Positions 25,145 to 40,100 of a stretch of DNA of 64,000 nt are shown piece after piece (the first letter of the stretch is position 1; each line of letters opens with the position of its first letter). The notes beneath the pieces are model-generated. The model made no database searches and was not told the DNA's origin. It saw only the letters and a list, made by a program, of their open reading frames with translations. The position numbers and the translations under genes are program-made. Source of the stretch: Channa striata (Eukaryota; Chordata; Actinopteri; Anabantiformes; Channidae); the NCBI GenBank assembly GCA_033026295.1, contig CM065174.1, positions 25,285,498-25,349,497 on the forward strand, written 5' to 3'.

Positions 25145-28100
25145 CTTTCTTGCTTGACTTGTTATTTTGCAAATTTGTTAAGCTGACTGTATGGAATCCA
25201 TTTGTTTTTCTGGCAAGCATTTTTCTTTCAAATATTTAAATCCAATGTTGTACAGAAGATCTGTGTCTTTAATTTGTAAGTGAAAATCTCATAGTATTGG
25301 TGTTTTGCAAGGCTCAGACATGAGGATCCAAATGAGGATTTTCAGTGCCCCTGTATATTAGTCTTCTGTATATTATTGAAATCTTGGTTTTATGTCTGTC
25401 TTTTTCATTATGAGCTGTTACACCCAGTAGTCAGAATGGCTAACATTCTTAGTTTGTTGTTTTGTATTTGAGACACAAAAACATTTGAGAAAAAAAAAAT
25501 TATTAGTAGTGTGTGTTGTGACTGAATAATCTTTCTCACTGTTAAGTCCAAGTCTAAATTGTTTGCAAATCGTTTTATAAGCCTGTCTGGATCTGTGCCT
25601 ATGTCTTTCTCCCATGGTCCCTTTCTCTTGGCAAATCAGAATGCTTCTTTTGCTTTTGCTTCTCTAAAGGTCTGCAGACCTGTTTGTGGTCAGCTGATTA
25701 TGGGCTGAGGATTAGCAGTACTTGACTGCAATTTAAAATGAAGCTTAATTTTTATTTAATAATGATGGCACAGTGAAACATTGTTACGTGGTTTGCTGAG
25801 GTTGTGTTTGCCTAATACTAAGACCCACTTTTTGACATTGCATTTCTTGTTTTTATTGTTGACACAAGCTGCAGTTACGCACAATTACATGACATAAATG
25901 CTTTTTTTTGCTTAGTAATTATAACCCTTATATATTTTCACGTAAAGACTGGCATGGTGAAGAAGCAGTAAACTATAATACCTGCATGTGTGGTGATATG
26001 ATGATGATGATGACGAAGTTGCACATGTGTGAATGTTGTAATGAAACACTACAGTCAGGTGGTTCTGGTTGCTGTTTTGTGTCAATAATCTAGCATTTAT
26101 TCATTTTCTGTGATCATAGATCAATTTTATTTTATCAATGTGGAAATATCAGTAGGAAAAAACAAAGTAAACCATAATGCCAATCAGTTGCTTCGAATAA
26201 ATATCTAAAAAATCTAATGTGATCTTGCTGGATATCTGAATGTTCCTCACAGGTGTGCTGGAGAAGTATGACAAATTAGACATTGTTCAGATGCAATGCT
26301 GGAAGACTACAATTATGCAGATAATATGTCCATTTACCTGCACCCCATACTCTATTGTCTTATTTGGCTGTATTTCTCTGCAACATTTGTGGCATATAAC
26401 TGACTTTTGACCTCCACATGCTGGCCAACTTATCAGGAATCAATGGAAGAGGATCCTGTGGCCCTCCTTCAGACATCTAATGCTGCAACTAAACAGTCCC
26501 AGGTCTGGTCTATTCTGTGCCTGTGTGTAATGTGCCACCTGCTTGTCTCATGATCACCCTGCACTGTGGAATGTTCTGTGTTGTGCTTTCACCCTTTGTG
26601 TGGAAAGTGCAGTGTATTTTGTTTACTTTTTGCCTATCAAGTCATTTGTTGTGACTTGATGTGCTATTTGGGATTAAATTTCAAATTTGGGATAAGATTT
26701 CAACATATATTTTTATTATTTTAGTTTTATAGTGTATTTCAGTTTTAATGTGTTCCTTTCTAAGGTTACTTTCATTTTTTTGTTTTAGCTGAACCATATT
26801 ATACCACATATTTTGGTCACTGCAGCTGTCATTAAAACCTTTACGCATCCATGATGCTAGTAGATGGCAGTCTGTTTGTTTTGAGCGTCTCATACACACA
26901 GACTTAGAGTCTTGCACACCACCCTGTTGGAGCATGTAGTGTTCAATCTACTATGAGACCTTTCAGTCCGACATTACCTACTGCATAGTCATAATCATTG
27001 CCCTCATAACCTTTTAGCATGTGCTGGTATCAAACTGGAAATTCTGGTGGTTTCAAGAAGAACCCTTGCAACTAGGAATTGACTAAGAGGTGTTACTTAA
27101 CAAAAATAATTTCCTTGCGCCTGTAACATACTAACTTTTTTTCCTCATCTACCAGGTGAAGACAGAAGAGCAAATTGCAGCAGAACAAGAGTGGTATGGA
27201 TCAGAAAAAGTCTGGCTAGTCCACAAAGATGGCTTCTCCCTGGGTGAGATGGGATTACATTTTCCAATGCACAGTGCAATCTATCTCACACCCTGTGGGG
27301 TATTTTGTTGTCACTTCAAAGTTAAAAGTAAATGCTTAAAAAAAAAAAAGTCCAAATAGACTCAACCTAAAGGAATATTTGATGAATGTTCATAATATTT
27401 GAATTATCACAAGTAATTAAAAAAAAATCAATAATCAATAGCAATGAACATTTCTTGAAGTGTTGTCTGCTGACAGAAATCCACCAGAATTCGCTTAGGT
27501 TTAATACATTTGCTTTGGTAATAAATTGAGCTAAATGGTTAACATACAGCACCCTACATATAGTCACCTGCTGTCTGAGAGGTTTACTTTTTCAACATTT
27601 ACTTTTTAATCGCATTGTGGAATGAGGTAAAAACAATCATCTAAACAGTGTGGTGACATTCATAAACTGGTGAAGTCTGACCAAACCTGGGGTCCCTCTG
27701 TCCCTCCTCCTGTCTACTGTGCATCAGGAGCAGCTGAGCTCCTGTCTGTACAGACAGAGAAGAGAGACTCTAGCAACTCCACAGCTAACAACCACCACAA
27801 TCATCAGTACAGGTGTGGGAACCACTGAAATTAACTTAGATATGTGTTTTATGTAAATGTTTTATATTTCACGTATATTTTCCTTGTAATTATGTTTCTC
27901 AAATATAAAAATAAGATTGATATTCAATAATTTTAAACCTTCAACAATAGAACCTATGAAGTTGAAAAAAGCAGGAAAAAATAGCTGTAAAAAGTAGGAA
28001 CAAATACACAAGAAAAATGCTTTTACCCACATTGTGATGTATCAAACAGCACTGAAGATTTATTGCTGCAAATAAACACATGGCTATGTTGGAGTTTAAA

Positions 28101-31100
28101 TTCCTGGATGAGTATTGTAGGACATTTGGATTAGACTGAATTAGTTTTATCTTCGCGAACAAAATAAAATTATATTTGCTTTTAGAACAGCAAAGTTCTA
28201 GAATATCCCCTTAGGGCTTGACATTAAGGTTTTTCTACTTGCACTCCTGGCCAAAATTACTGGACCAAACCTACTTGACTAAAAGAAAAGTGACAAAAAG
28301 ATAAACAGGTTTTGAGTTATTATATTTTGTTACGTACAAAACATAAAATTAAGAGGCAGCAACAACATGGCCACCTTTAAATTGGGTGGCCAAAACTTTA
28401 GAACCACCTTGTCGTGTATTGCACCCCAGCTCTACTTCACAACTCACTTTGACCTCAATAATAAACAGATAGTAGAATTGTCACCTTTATGACAGTTTTA
28501 ACCTAAAAGCTCAGGAATTAAAACCTTGTAAAAGTAGAATTCATGTCAGAGCTGCTGTACTGGATTGCATTAAATTGCAATGTTATAACTGATTAGTGTA
28601 AAATCTCTACTTTTAAATATACATTTTTCCTAAATATGTTATGCCAACTGTGGTTCAGCTGATATAAAGGGTTTTAGTTACCAATGCTTTTTCTAGTAAA
28701 AACAAAAACATGTGGCACATTGACAAACACAGACACAGTCTGTAAACCTCTTACCTCTGTAAGAGCGACTCAGAAAAAAGTGAACTGTGTGAACAGTAGT
28801 GAACAGTGTAAAGGTACAGCAAATGACTTCAGAGACTTGACGGTACAACACGCAACAACAATCCACAGACCGTAACTTGAACTGTGGACAGCTGTCATCT
28901 TTCACAAACCGATGCTTTTGCTATTTAGTGATCTTATTAAAATATGCAGATAAGTATGAACACACTCTCCAAGATGTCAGCCACATTTAAGTGTTTCCTG
29001 TACTTTCGTTCTGCAGCCACTGTGGTAAAGACAGAGTCTGGTTCCCTACCAGAGGGCAAGGTAAAAATCAAACTGGAGCATGATGGGACAATACTGGATG
29101 TCGATGAAGACGACGTAGAAAAGGTGAGTGAGAAATGTCCTGAAATATTTGTGGGCAGTGCACTAGTCTGAACGAGTTACCATTCAACAGCTCTGATGTT
29201 CCATTGTAGGGATGAAACTGTTACGGGTTTCCTGGTAAACCATGGCAAAATTTCTCAACAAATAATTCAACCAATTCTGTGCAACCCTACAATTTGAAAC
29301 ATCATCAGTGGTTTTTAGAATAGCGGCTCTTGGGTGGCAGCTTGCTACAGCAGCTTTTCAGTTTTTGTTTTTTTGATTCTTAGGGGTTAGTAAGCCATCT
29401 TCCACCAGCTCATGTAGAAGATTTTTTAAGGTGATGGGCAGAAATTGTGTCACTGGGATCTTTAAATCTTGCATTAAACTTTACACCTACCTGGATAGTC
29501 TTTGTCCCCTTTCTGACCTGGCCATCCCTCAGCTCCTAATACCTAGCTCACTGATGAGATCGGTGAACAATACACCATTTTCAGGAGTGCAAAGACGAAA
29601 GTGCATGACCCCATATGCTCTTCCTGAATATCAGGACCGGTTTGCGTCTTTTTCGTACAGCATCACCAAGTCAAAAAGTGAAAGCTTACCAGGACATGGT
29701 TGACATCACCACTGAAACCAGAAAGCTGCTTTCCATGTTCTGATCATCTTTCTACCCAACTCCACATCAACCACCTCTGTCACTGCTGATGACTTTGCCA
29801 GCATCTTTACCAATTAGGTGGAGTGATCTTGCTAACTTCATCTAACAGTGCATTCCTCTCCTCATATTAAACTCTGACTGAGGAAGACCAATCCACCCTC
29901 TTCCTCTCAACCTTCCTACCACCTGTTGTCAGTATTCGATCCCCTCCACTCTTCTTAAAGCGACTGCACCTACACTAATCTCACCCATTACGAAAATCAT
30001 TAATTCATCACAAACAACAGACAACTTGCCCACCACATTTAAGGGGGCCAGGTGTCATCAAGTGCTTAAGAAACATACTCTTGACCCTCTTATTGGTTTA
30101 GAATTATAGACCCTTCCATTTCTGGCCAAGAGTCTTGAACAAGCAGTCTTCAATCAACTTTTAGATTTAATTTTTCAGAAAAACTTCCTTCACTGTAACC
30201 AGTCCAGCTTTAAGAGTTGTCGTTCTACATAAACACTGATGGAGAAAACCCGTGATGCAGCTATATGCACTTTTTGACACTATGAACCAACACATCCTCC
30301 TGTCAGAACTCTTTCACTCAGGCATCTGTTGTACAGCTCTGGCTGGCTCATGTCCTACTTACTTACTACCGGGTTAATGATTTCATAACTGTCATGCATG
30401 GGAAATCTGGATTCCAAAGGAGATTAAGAAAACCTGATTGCTTCAGGTAGATTTTTTTTAAGAATGCTGATGTATACCTGTAACTAGGTTTCTAATCAGC
30501 TTTCTCCAACAGCGCATGTGTGTAACCAAAGCCTGCAGAGACTGGTAAAAACTAGCCAAGTGAAAAGTTGAATCAGGAAACATCATTACGAAGTTATGCC
30601 ACCTTATTTTTATAAAAAAGTTTATCTATAGTTGGACAAAACATTTAACCAAAACAAACTACCTAGTAAGTTAGATCATTTAATTAAGGTAAAATTAGTG
30701 CATGGTTGTGTGTAACTGTTCTGTACTGTTGTACATATGCCTTGATCACTTCAGAAGCTGAAACCCCCTTCAGACTTGAAATTGGTCATAACCGCAAATG
30801 ACATTGGGAGCATATCTCCCCTGTCTACATGTGTTTTTTGGAATTAGACAAGGCTTGTGACAATGTCCATTAATGGTTATGGGGGAAGTTTACATACCGT
30901 GATAATTTGATCACCTGTGCTCCTTGCGACACTGAAAAGGCATGTCAGCCAAGACAGCCCGACAATGTTCAGGGCCTTTGGCATCTAAGGCCTGATCTCG
31001 TCCACAACTGGTGCCATGCTGCTGAAGAGCTATTTAACCACTTCAGTGACCTCCACCAGCAATATGGGGAAGGCTTCTGCCAAGTTTTTAGACTCTGCCT

Positions 31101-34100
31101 CCTCCTCAAGGGGCATGTTGGTTAAATACATGAGTTATAGAGATTGTTCCTTCCACTGTCCAAAGATACCGTTTTGCTGCTGAGTCTACCAGTGGGTCCT
31201 CCGATTGCCACCACAACAACTTTCTAAACACATCTCACAGTGTGTGCTTCCACAGTGGAGGATTTAAACTTGGTCCACTTGGATAGCATGTCACCAACCT
31301 TTCCCTGATGGAGGAGAAATTCTTCCAGAGGTGGGAATTCAAGATTTCATGGACAGGGTTCCCCAGCCAGGCATCTCCAGGACATCTTTATGTCATGTTT
31401 GGGTTTATTAAGATTGTCTGGCAATCCTAGATTGTGATGGTTTCTATTCACTAAAATGGAGGATTCACTGGTGCTTATTAAGGGTCACATCAGGACATGA
31501 ACTCACGACACCGCTCACTTTACCTAGATGGTTTTTGGGTCAGATAGGCAAAACAAGGGTGCTCTACTTTTATGTGTGGGAAGGAATGCTCCTGCAGGTC
31601 CTTTCGTCTCTACTATCATCAGACTTAGATCTACAGTGCTTCCAGCAAACTCAAGTGACCTATATAACTGAAGACTGATTTGCCTACACAATGAGACACT
31701 TGGTTAGCTACCTGTGTTATTACGTATCAAAACTATTATTAGGATACTTTTTGTTTAAAATTCTAGATTTACTCTCTTCTGTAGTTTTTACTTTGCTGCT
31801 TTCACTGTTTGTTCACTAATTTGTAACAAATAAATGCTTTTATAGCATAAAATTTTGCATTTTATTAATTAAAAAAAATTATTACGTACACTAAGGAATA
31901 TGAAGTAAAAAATATAAAATTTCTATCACAGTGTGTCACAAAACAGACTCCTGCCTCTGGGAAAGGGTGGGGACATGAAATCCAAGTAGAACAGGTATAA
32001 ATCCTTAATTGTGGAAGCACCCACTTTGAGTTGTGTTTAGAAAGTTGTTAGTGTCTGTTGTGGTGGCAATCTGAGGACCCACTGGTAGACTCAACAGCAA
32101 AGGGATATCTTTGGACAGTGGAAAGAACAATCTGTGTAACTCATGAATTTGACCAAAATGCCCCATGAGGAGGAGGCACAGCCTAAAAACTTGGCAGAAG
32201 CCTTACCCATATTGCTGGTGGAGATCGCTTTTTTGATGCATACACTCAGATTTCAAATTGGTGGATGATCACCCATTCCGATTTTCACTTTATGTGAACG
32301 AAAATGAAATATAGTTATTTAGGAGAAAATAGGGAGAAGGATCACCTCTCTTTATATCACTAAGGAAAAACAAAGATCTGCTCTTAGATCAATCATAAAA
32401 TACCTCCTCCTTAGTAATATATAGATTTAATTTAAAGGTGCCACCACAAACTTCACCAATAACCTTCTAAACACACCTCAAAATGGCTCCTTCCACAATA
32501 GAGGCCTATTTCATGTCACCACCTTTTCCCAGATGTAGGAGAAATCTGTTGGGAATTGAAAATCTCACGAACAGGGTTCCCAAGCCAGGCATTCCCACGA
32601 CATCTTTAGTACATGTTTGGGTTTATTAAGTATGTCTGGAATTAAAATTGAGGAATCCTAGAGTTAGGTTTGTTGTCTGTTTGTTGTTGGGTTTGTTGTC
32701 CAAAATTGATAAAAACACATTAGTGAAGTACACGGTTGCCTAGACTAAGATGTTTTTCATTACCACAAGAACATATATATTTTTTGTTTTAGTAAATACA
32801 AACAATGTTCTGTTGCTCTAAATATTGACAAAAAATGAATCTGTGAATAGTCTTTAAGTGTACATCAGTCTGCATCAGTCAGCTGTTGTGGGAAATTCTT
32901 AATTATTGGTTAGAATAAAACTGTACATTTTTAAGTTGTTTTTAAACATTTACTATAGTTTCTGTACGAACCACAAAACCTGGGGCCACAGACCTTGTAA
33001 AGAAATATTGAAAGGGTAATGTTCCTATGCAGTAGTATTAATCTTGAGCAGTTGTTAGCTATACAGTTTGTAAACTACCAGGCTTTTTCAAAGCTGGAAC
33101 ATTCTTTTTAAATTTCAAAATGACTTTAGTAAGACTTTTACCGCAGGTTTAAGTAGGAAACCACTAGTAAAAGGGTGCACCTCCAGCTCGACAGTATAAA
33201 GCATTGGTTTGATTAATTATGGTTTGGTGATAAGTAAGAGAAGGGCCTGTTAAATTAGCATCAGATAATTGACCTTTCACAGTGACTTTCAGCATTGCTC
33301 CATGCCATCTTTAGTACATGTTTGGGTTTATTAAGTATGTCTGGAATTAAAATTGAGGAATCCTAGAGTTAGGTTTGTTGTCTGTTTGTTGTTAGGTTTG
33401 TTGTCCAAAATTGATAAAAACACATTAGTGAAGTACACGGTTGCCTAGACTAAGATGTTTTTCATTACCACAAGAACATATATATTTTTTGTTTTAGTAA
33501 ATACAAACAATGTTCTGTTGCTCTAAATATTGACAAAAAATGAATCTGTGAATAGTCTTTAAGTGTACATCAGTCTGCATCAGTCAGCTGTTGTGGGAAA
33601 TTCTTAATTATTGGTTAGAATAAAACTGTACATTTTTAAGTTGTTTTTAAACATTTACTATAGTTTCTGTACGAACCACAAAACCTGGGGCCACAGACCT
33701 TGTAAAGAAATATTGAAAGGGTAATGTTCCTATGCAGTAGTATTAATCTTGAGCAGTTGTTAGCTATACAGTTTGTAAACTACCAGGCTTTTTCAAAGCT
33801 GGAACATTCTTTTTAAATTTCAAAATGACTTTAGTAAGACTTTTACCGCAGGTTTAAGTAGGAAACCACTAGTAAAAGGGTGCACCTCCAGCTCGACAGT
33901 ATAAAGCATTGGTTTGATTAATTATGGTTTGGTGATAAGTAAGAGAAGGGCCTGTTAAATTAGCATCAGATAATTGACCTTTCACAGTGACTTTCAGCAT
34001 TGCTCCATGCCATCTTTTGTTTGACCTTTACTACTTGAACCAAAGCAAAATTGTTTACTGCATCATATTACAATATTAACGGTCTGTCCGCTAACTCCAA

Positions 34101-37100
34101 TTACAGTTTTTCCCTGATTGAGTTCCAGATTTCTGTAACTGGTTATCCATGTCTTCTGCTAGATAACTGCTGTAATTTTCATGTCCATTTGTAGGCCAAC
34201 CCTCCATCATATGACCAATCAGAGGACCTAGCCTCACTGCTCTATTTAAATGAATCCAGTGTGATGCACTGCCTCAGACAGCGCTATGGAGGAAATCTTA
34301 TCCACACCTATGCTGGGCCCAACATGGTGGTCATCAACCCTCTTAGCACACCTTCCATGTACTCGGAGAAGGTAAGGTTATTTTGAAATTTGCATTGGAA
34401 ATATTATTTTTCCTCTCCTATTATAAGGCGTGTAAGAATGCTACACATGAATATGTTGCTGTCTTCCTTCCTCCACTAGGTAATGCACATGTTCAAGGGC
34501 TGTCGACGTGAGGACTCAGCTCCTCATATCTACTCTGTTGCACAGATGGCCTACCGCAACCTACTCACCACCCGGCAGGATCAATCCATTGTGCTGCTGG
34601 GCAAGTCTGGCAGTGGTAAAACCACCAACTGCCAGCACTTGGTCCAGTACTTGGTGTCCATTGCGGGCAGCACAGGCAAAATCTTCTCTGGTGAGCCTGC
34701 ACATATAAGCCTTTTTATTTGTGGTACATTTTTATACAGGGTTTTTTTAAATATCAGATGCATTATAATCAGACTTATTTTTTTCTCTTTTTTTGATGTA
34801 AGCTTCTTCTTTTACTTTTTTTTAAACAGTGTTGATGTTGTGTAGCAGAAAAATTCTATGTACAGCTACAGTCCAAATCGTGTTAGCTTTGTTCCTTTTC
34901 TATGTTCAGTACAGTGTCAAATTTTTGTCTGCAGACTTCTTGGTATGTAACTTGTACCTGTAGACTCTGTCTGTGTGCTGGAATCTCTCGTGTTTTTCTT
35001 TTTTTGTGACGCAGCTGAGAAATGGCAGGCAGTCTACACCATCCTGGAAGCTTTTGGCAACAGCTCCACAGCATTGAACCCCAATGCCAGCCACTTCTCT
35101 CATGTAGTGTCACTTGACTTTGACCAGGCTGGTCAGGTGGCCTCTGCATCTATCCAGGTAATGCACATGTGCTCATGCACAAAAAAGGCACATACACAAA
35201 CGTTTGTCTTTCTATACTTATGAGGACACTCATTGACATAATGCAATCCCTAGCCCTTTACCTAACCAAAACCTAATTCTAACCCTGACCCTAAAAACCA
35301 GTCTTGGTCCTCAAAAAGCCCTTTGAAGGTTTGTGGACCAGCCAAAATGTTCTCACAAAAATGGTATTGAAATTAATTTGTCCTGTGCTGTAAATTAAAC
35401 ACGTATTCCATCCACGGATTTTCAATACATCACTGGAGACCAGTCATGTGTTAGTCTGCTTTAAGGCCTCGACCATTGTGCCGGCCCTTAAAAAGCTGAG
35501 GATCACAAGACTCAATGACTACAGACCCATTGCCCTGACTCCTGTGGTCATGAAGTCTTTTGAACGCCTTATCTTATCACACCTCAAAGACAACACAGAC
35601 CCCCTTCTGGACCCCCTGCAGTTCACCTACAGAGTCAACAGATCTATAGACAATGCTGTAAACATGGCCCGAAACTTCATCCTCCAGCATCTGGACTGGA
35701 TTTCAGCTTTGCCTTCAACACAGTTGTCCCAGCTCTGCACAGAGACAAGCTATCGCAACTAAACTTGCCTGACACCATGTGCAGGTGGATTACGGGTTAT
35801 CTGACGGACAGAGGGCAGTTTGTGAGGCTGGAGAAGTATGTCTCCGACTCCCTGACCATCAGCACTGGATCCACCCTAGGCTATGTCCTCTGTGCTCTGT
35901 TATTCTCCCTTTACACCAACAGCTGCACAACTTCACGTCTTGAAGTTTGCACATAACACCTCTCTCGTCGGCCTACAGAAGTGAAATGGTGTCATGGTAC
36001 AGCATAAACAACCTGGAGCTTCTTGCTCTTAAGACAGTGGAGATGATAATGGATTTCAGAAAAAAACCAGCCCCTCTCCCCCTGCCATGATCTGCGGCAC
36101 CCCGGTGACCTCTTTTGAGCCTTCTCGCTTCCTGGGCATCATCATCACCCAGGACCTCAAGTAGGAGCAGAATATCAGCTCTTTCACCAAGAAGGCCCAG
36201 CAGAGGCTTTACTTCTTGGGTTAGCTAAAGAAGTTCCATCTCCCTGTAAAGATGCTGGTGAACTTTTACAGTGCCATCATTGAATACATTCTTACATTCG
36301 CCATCACAGTGTGGTTCGCTGTAGCCACGGCCAAGGACAAGGCCAAGGTGCAGCTTTTCATCCACTCTGATGAGAAGATGATCGGTGGCAACCTCCCATC
36401 TCTTCAGGAGCTGTACTTCTCTTTAGGACCCGGAGACGTGTGGCCAGGATCGAAGCCAGCTCTTCTCATCCCAGACATAAACTCTTTCTGCCCCTCCCCT
36501 CCGGTCCATTAAGACCAGGGCCTCATGCCACAAGAACTGTTTCTTCCCCACTGGAGTCAGCCTGCTATACAGAAAGACCACACCAGATAATGTCTGAGGC
36601 ATAATTTTTCTAACATTGTCTGAAGTTCATGTCTAAAACACGTTTAGGACATTAATGTTTGCAGAATTAAACTGAGTCTTTGCAAACTCTTAAATACACT
36701 CTCACAAAAAAAATAATATACTGAGTATATCTATGGCAGAACTTTCTGACCCATGTTGTCTTCTTCTCTTTAGACGATGCTGCTGGAGAAAATGAGGGTG
36801 AGCAGAAGACCTGAGGCAGAATCCACCTTCAATGTCTTTTACTACCTGATGTCTGGAGCTGACAGCAGTCTGAGGTGACCCCTCCAGCATTACATTGATA
36901 ACTAAATTACAGCAATTAATACTATTACAAGTACATTGTGAGAAAGAGGTATTGATTACATTGTTTCTAATAAATATTTCTAGGGCATCTGCTTCGTCAT
37001 TTCTTTTATTACGACTATCAATTCAAAAGCAATCAGTGTATGCACATAGAAAAAAAATACAGTGGGTGTGTAAAAAATCATCCCCTTTTAGGACTGTGTG

Positions 37101-40100
37101 TGTGTATGTATGTGTATAAAAAGGCCTGTAGGCTTTTTTCCACATCCCCACTGAGTACTTTATGAAAGCTTTTAGAGGCCTGTTGAGCCTTTTGTGAGTC
37201 ATTGAATTGTAGGCTTTCTTGTTGTTGATCCAGGCAGTGCAAAGGCTAGTATATCTATATATGCTGTATATACTGGTCAGCCACAACATTACTACTGGTC
37301 ATCCTAATAATGCCATGGACAAGGGTAAAAAAAACTGCTGCATATACGGCCAACAAAAGCAGTCTGTGGCCGTATATGCAGCAAATTGTGATACACTATG
37401 TTTAGACGTGGTAATGTGCATGTCTGTTATGTTGCAGCCTAAAACTACACTTTTTTTAATTATTACTTTTTTTCATTAATTTACACTTTGTACCCCATAA
37501 TGGCAAAATAAAAAAAATGTACACAAATACGTAATTGCTTATGTAAAAGTTCAGACCCTTTGCATTAACACAGCTCAGATACCTGCCATTTCTCTTGACT
37601 CCTGATATGTTTCTAAATTAAATTAATTAGACATGATTTGGATAGGCACACACCTCGTTATAAGATGGCCTTACAGCTGACAATAGAAAATTGTATCAGA
37701 ACAACAGCAATGAGATCAAAGGAGCTACCTGCAGAGACAGGATTGTTGCAAGGCACTGGGTCTGGGAAAGGCTACAATAAAAATTCTGCTGCACTGCAGT
37801 TTCCCAGTTGCACAGTGGCCTCCATAATTCCATAATGGAGGAAGTTTAAACAACCAGGACTCTTCCAAGAGCTGGTCACCATCCAAACTGAACAATCGGG
37901 GCAGAAGGGACTTTGTAAGAGAGGTGACTAAGAACTGAATGGTTACCCTGACTGAGCTCCAGAGATCCTGTGTGTATATGGGACAACGTTTGAGTGTCCA
38001 GACCTTGTCAGGTAATAGCCCAAAAGACTCACATCTGTAATGTGAGCTAAATGACAAATCCTGGTCAAAAATGACTCAGAGATTCCTTGAAGTTGTACAG
38101 GGGGCCAAAGTTATGTCATCTAAAGTAACTATATGGTTTGACAATATATTTCTGAGATTTAGGCCCATACACAATAACCTCAGTTTTATCTGAGTTTAGA
38201 AGAAGGAAATTCTAAGACATCCAAGCCTGCTTGTAGTTTGATTAATTGATTTGTTTTATTTGGTTTCATAGATAGATATAACTGGATGTCATCAGTGTAA
38301 CAATGGTAATTTATATATTATTATATTTTTTCTAATAATGTTGGCTAAAGGAGATGCATATAGAGTAAAAAGCTAGAGGAGACACATATAGAGTAAAAAG
38401 TATTGGTCCTAACACAGAGCCTTGTGGAACTCCATAAATTATTTTTGTGTGCATGGAGGATTAGTCATTAACATATACAAATTGGCTGTTTGAAGATTGA
38501 AAGTTTTCAAACTAGTTATTTCTGCGCAGGTGATCACATAATCGCTTTGCAACTACTTTTTCAAGAATTTGAATAGTGATAAAGGGGAGGTTGGATATTG
38601 GTCTGTAATTGGCTTAAAACATCTGGATCTAGTAGGGGTTTAATTACAACTACCCTACAGACCTTTGGTATATAGCCTGTTTTAAAGATAAATTGATGAT
38701 ATCTAAAATAAACGTGTCTAAAAAGGTAAAGCATCCTTGAGCAGTCCAGTCGGGATAGGTTCTAGCAGACATGTTGGTTTTGATGAGGTAGAAGGTAGCT
38801 CGGCGAGACCTATGGGTAAAAAGTAGTCTAGGAGGGACCTGGGGCCTTATTGATGATTCTAGCAATGTTGTACTTGAAGCTTGATCTGTAATATTTTCGA
38901 GGAGAATCTGGTGGATTTTTTCCTTAATAGCTATAATTTTTTTCCATAAAGAAAGTCATAAAGTTAAGGGAATACTACCTGGCTACAGTGCTGAAAAGAA
39001 ACCAGGGGTTGTTCTTGTTTTCCACAGTTCATGATGAATAAAATGGTGTTCTGGTGTTACAGAGGGCTTTTTTATTCAGTGGGGGAAAAAATTATTTGAA
39101 CCCCAGCTGATTTTGTAAGTTTGACCACTAACAAAGAAATGATCAGTCTATAATTTCTATGGTAGGTTTATTTGAACAGTGAGAGACAACAATGACAAAA
39201 AAAATCCAGAAAAATGCGTTTCAAAAAAAGTTATAAATTAATTTGCATTTCCATGAAGGAAATAAGTATTTGATCCCTTTGAAAAACGTGCTTTAGTACT
39301 TGGTGGCAAAACCTTTGTTGGCAATCACAGAGGTCAGCCGTTTCTTGTAGTTGGCCACAAGGTTTACACATATCTCAGGGGGTATTTTGGCCCACTCCTC
39401 TTTGCAGATCCTCTCCAAGTCGTTAATGTTTCGTGGCTGATGTTTGGCAACTTGAACCTTCAGCTCCCTCCACAGATTTTCTATGGGATTAAGGTCTGGA
39501 GACTGACTAGGCCACTGCATGACCTTAATATGCTTCTTCTTTAGCCAATACTTTGTTGCCTTGGCCGTGTGTTTTGGATCATTGTCATGCTGGAATACCC
39601 AACCACGACCCATTTTCAATGCCCTGACTGAGGGAAGGAGGTTCTCACCCAACATTTGACGGTACATGGCCCCATCCATCCTCCCTTTGATGCGGTGCAA
39701 TTGTCCTGTCCCCTTGGCAGAAAAACACCCCCAAAGCATAATGTTTCCACCTCCATATTTGACGGTGGGGACGGTGTTTTTGGAGTCATAGGCAGCATTC
39801 TTTCTCCTCCAAACACGGCGAGTTGAGTTGATGCCAAAGAGCTCGATTTTGGTCTCAACACTTTCACCCAGTCTTCCTCTGAATCAGTCAGATGTTCAGT
39901 GGCAAACTTCAAACGGGCCTGTAGATGGGCTTTCTTGAGCAGGGGGACCTTGCGGGCACAGCAGGATTTCAGTCCTTCACGGCATAGTGTGTTACCAACT
40001 GTTTTTTTGGTGACTATGGTCCCAGCTGCCTTGAGATCATTGACAAGTTCCTCCCGAGTAGTTCTGGGCTGATTCCTCACCGTTCTCATTATCATTGAAA

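Noticed and set aside
35448..35762. RT-like frame as a functional gene
   Set aside because: Several frameshifts and stops follow within a few hundred bases and the catalytic motif is degenerate. It is an intronic LINE relic.
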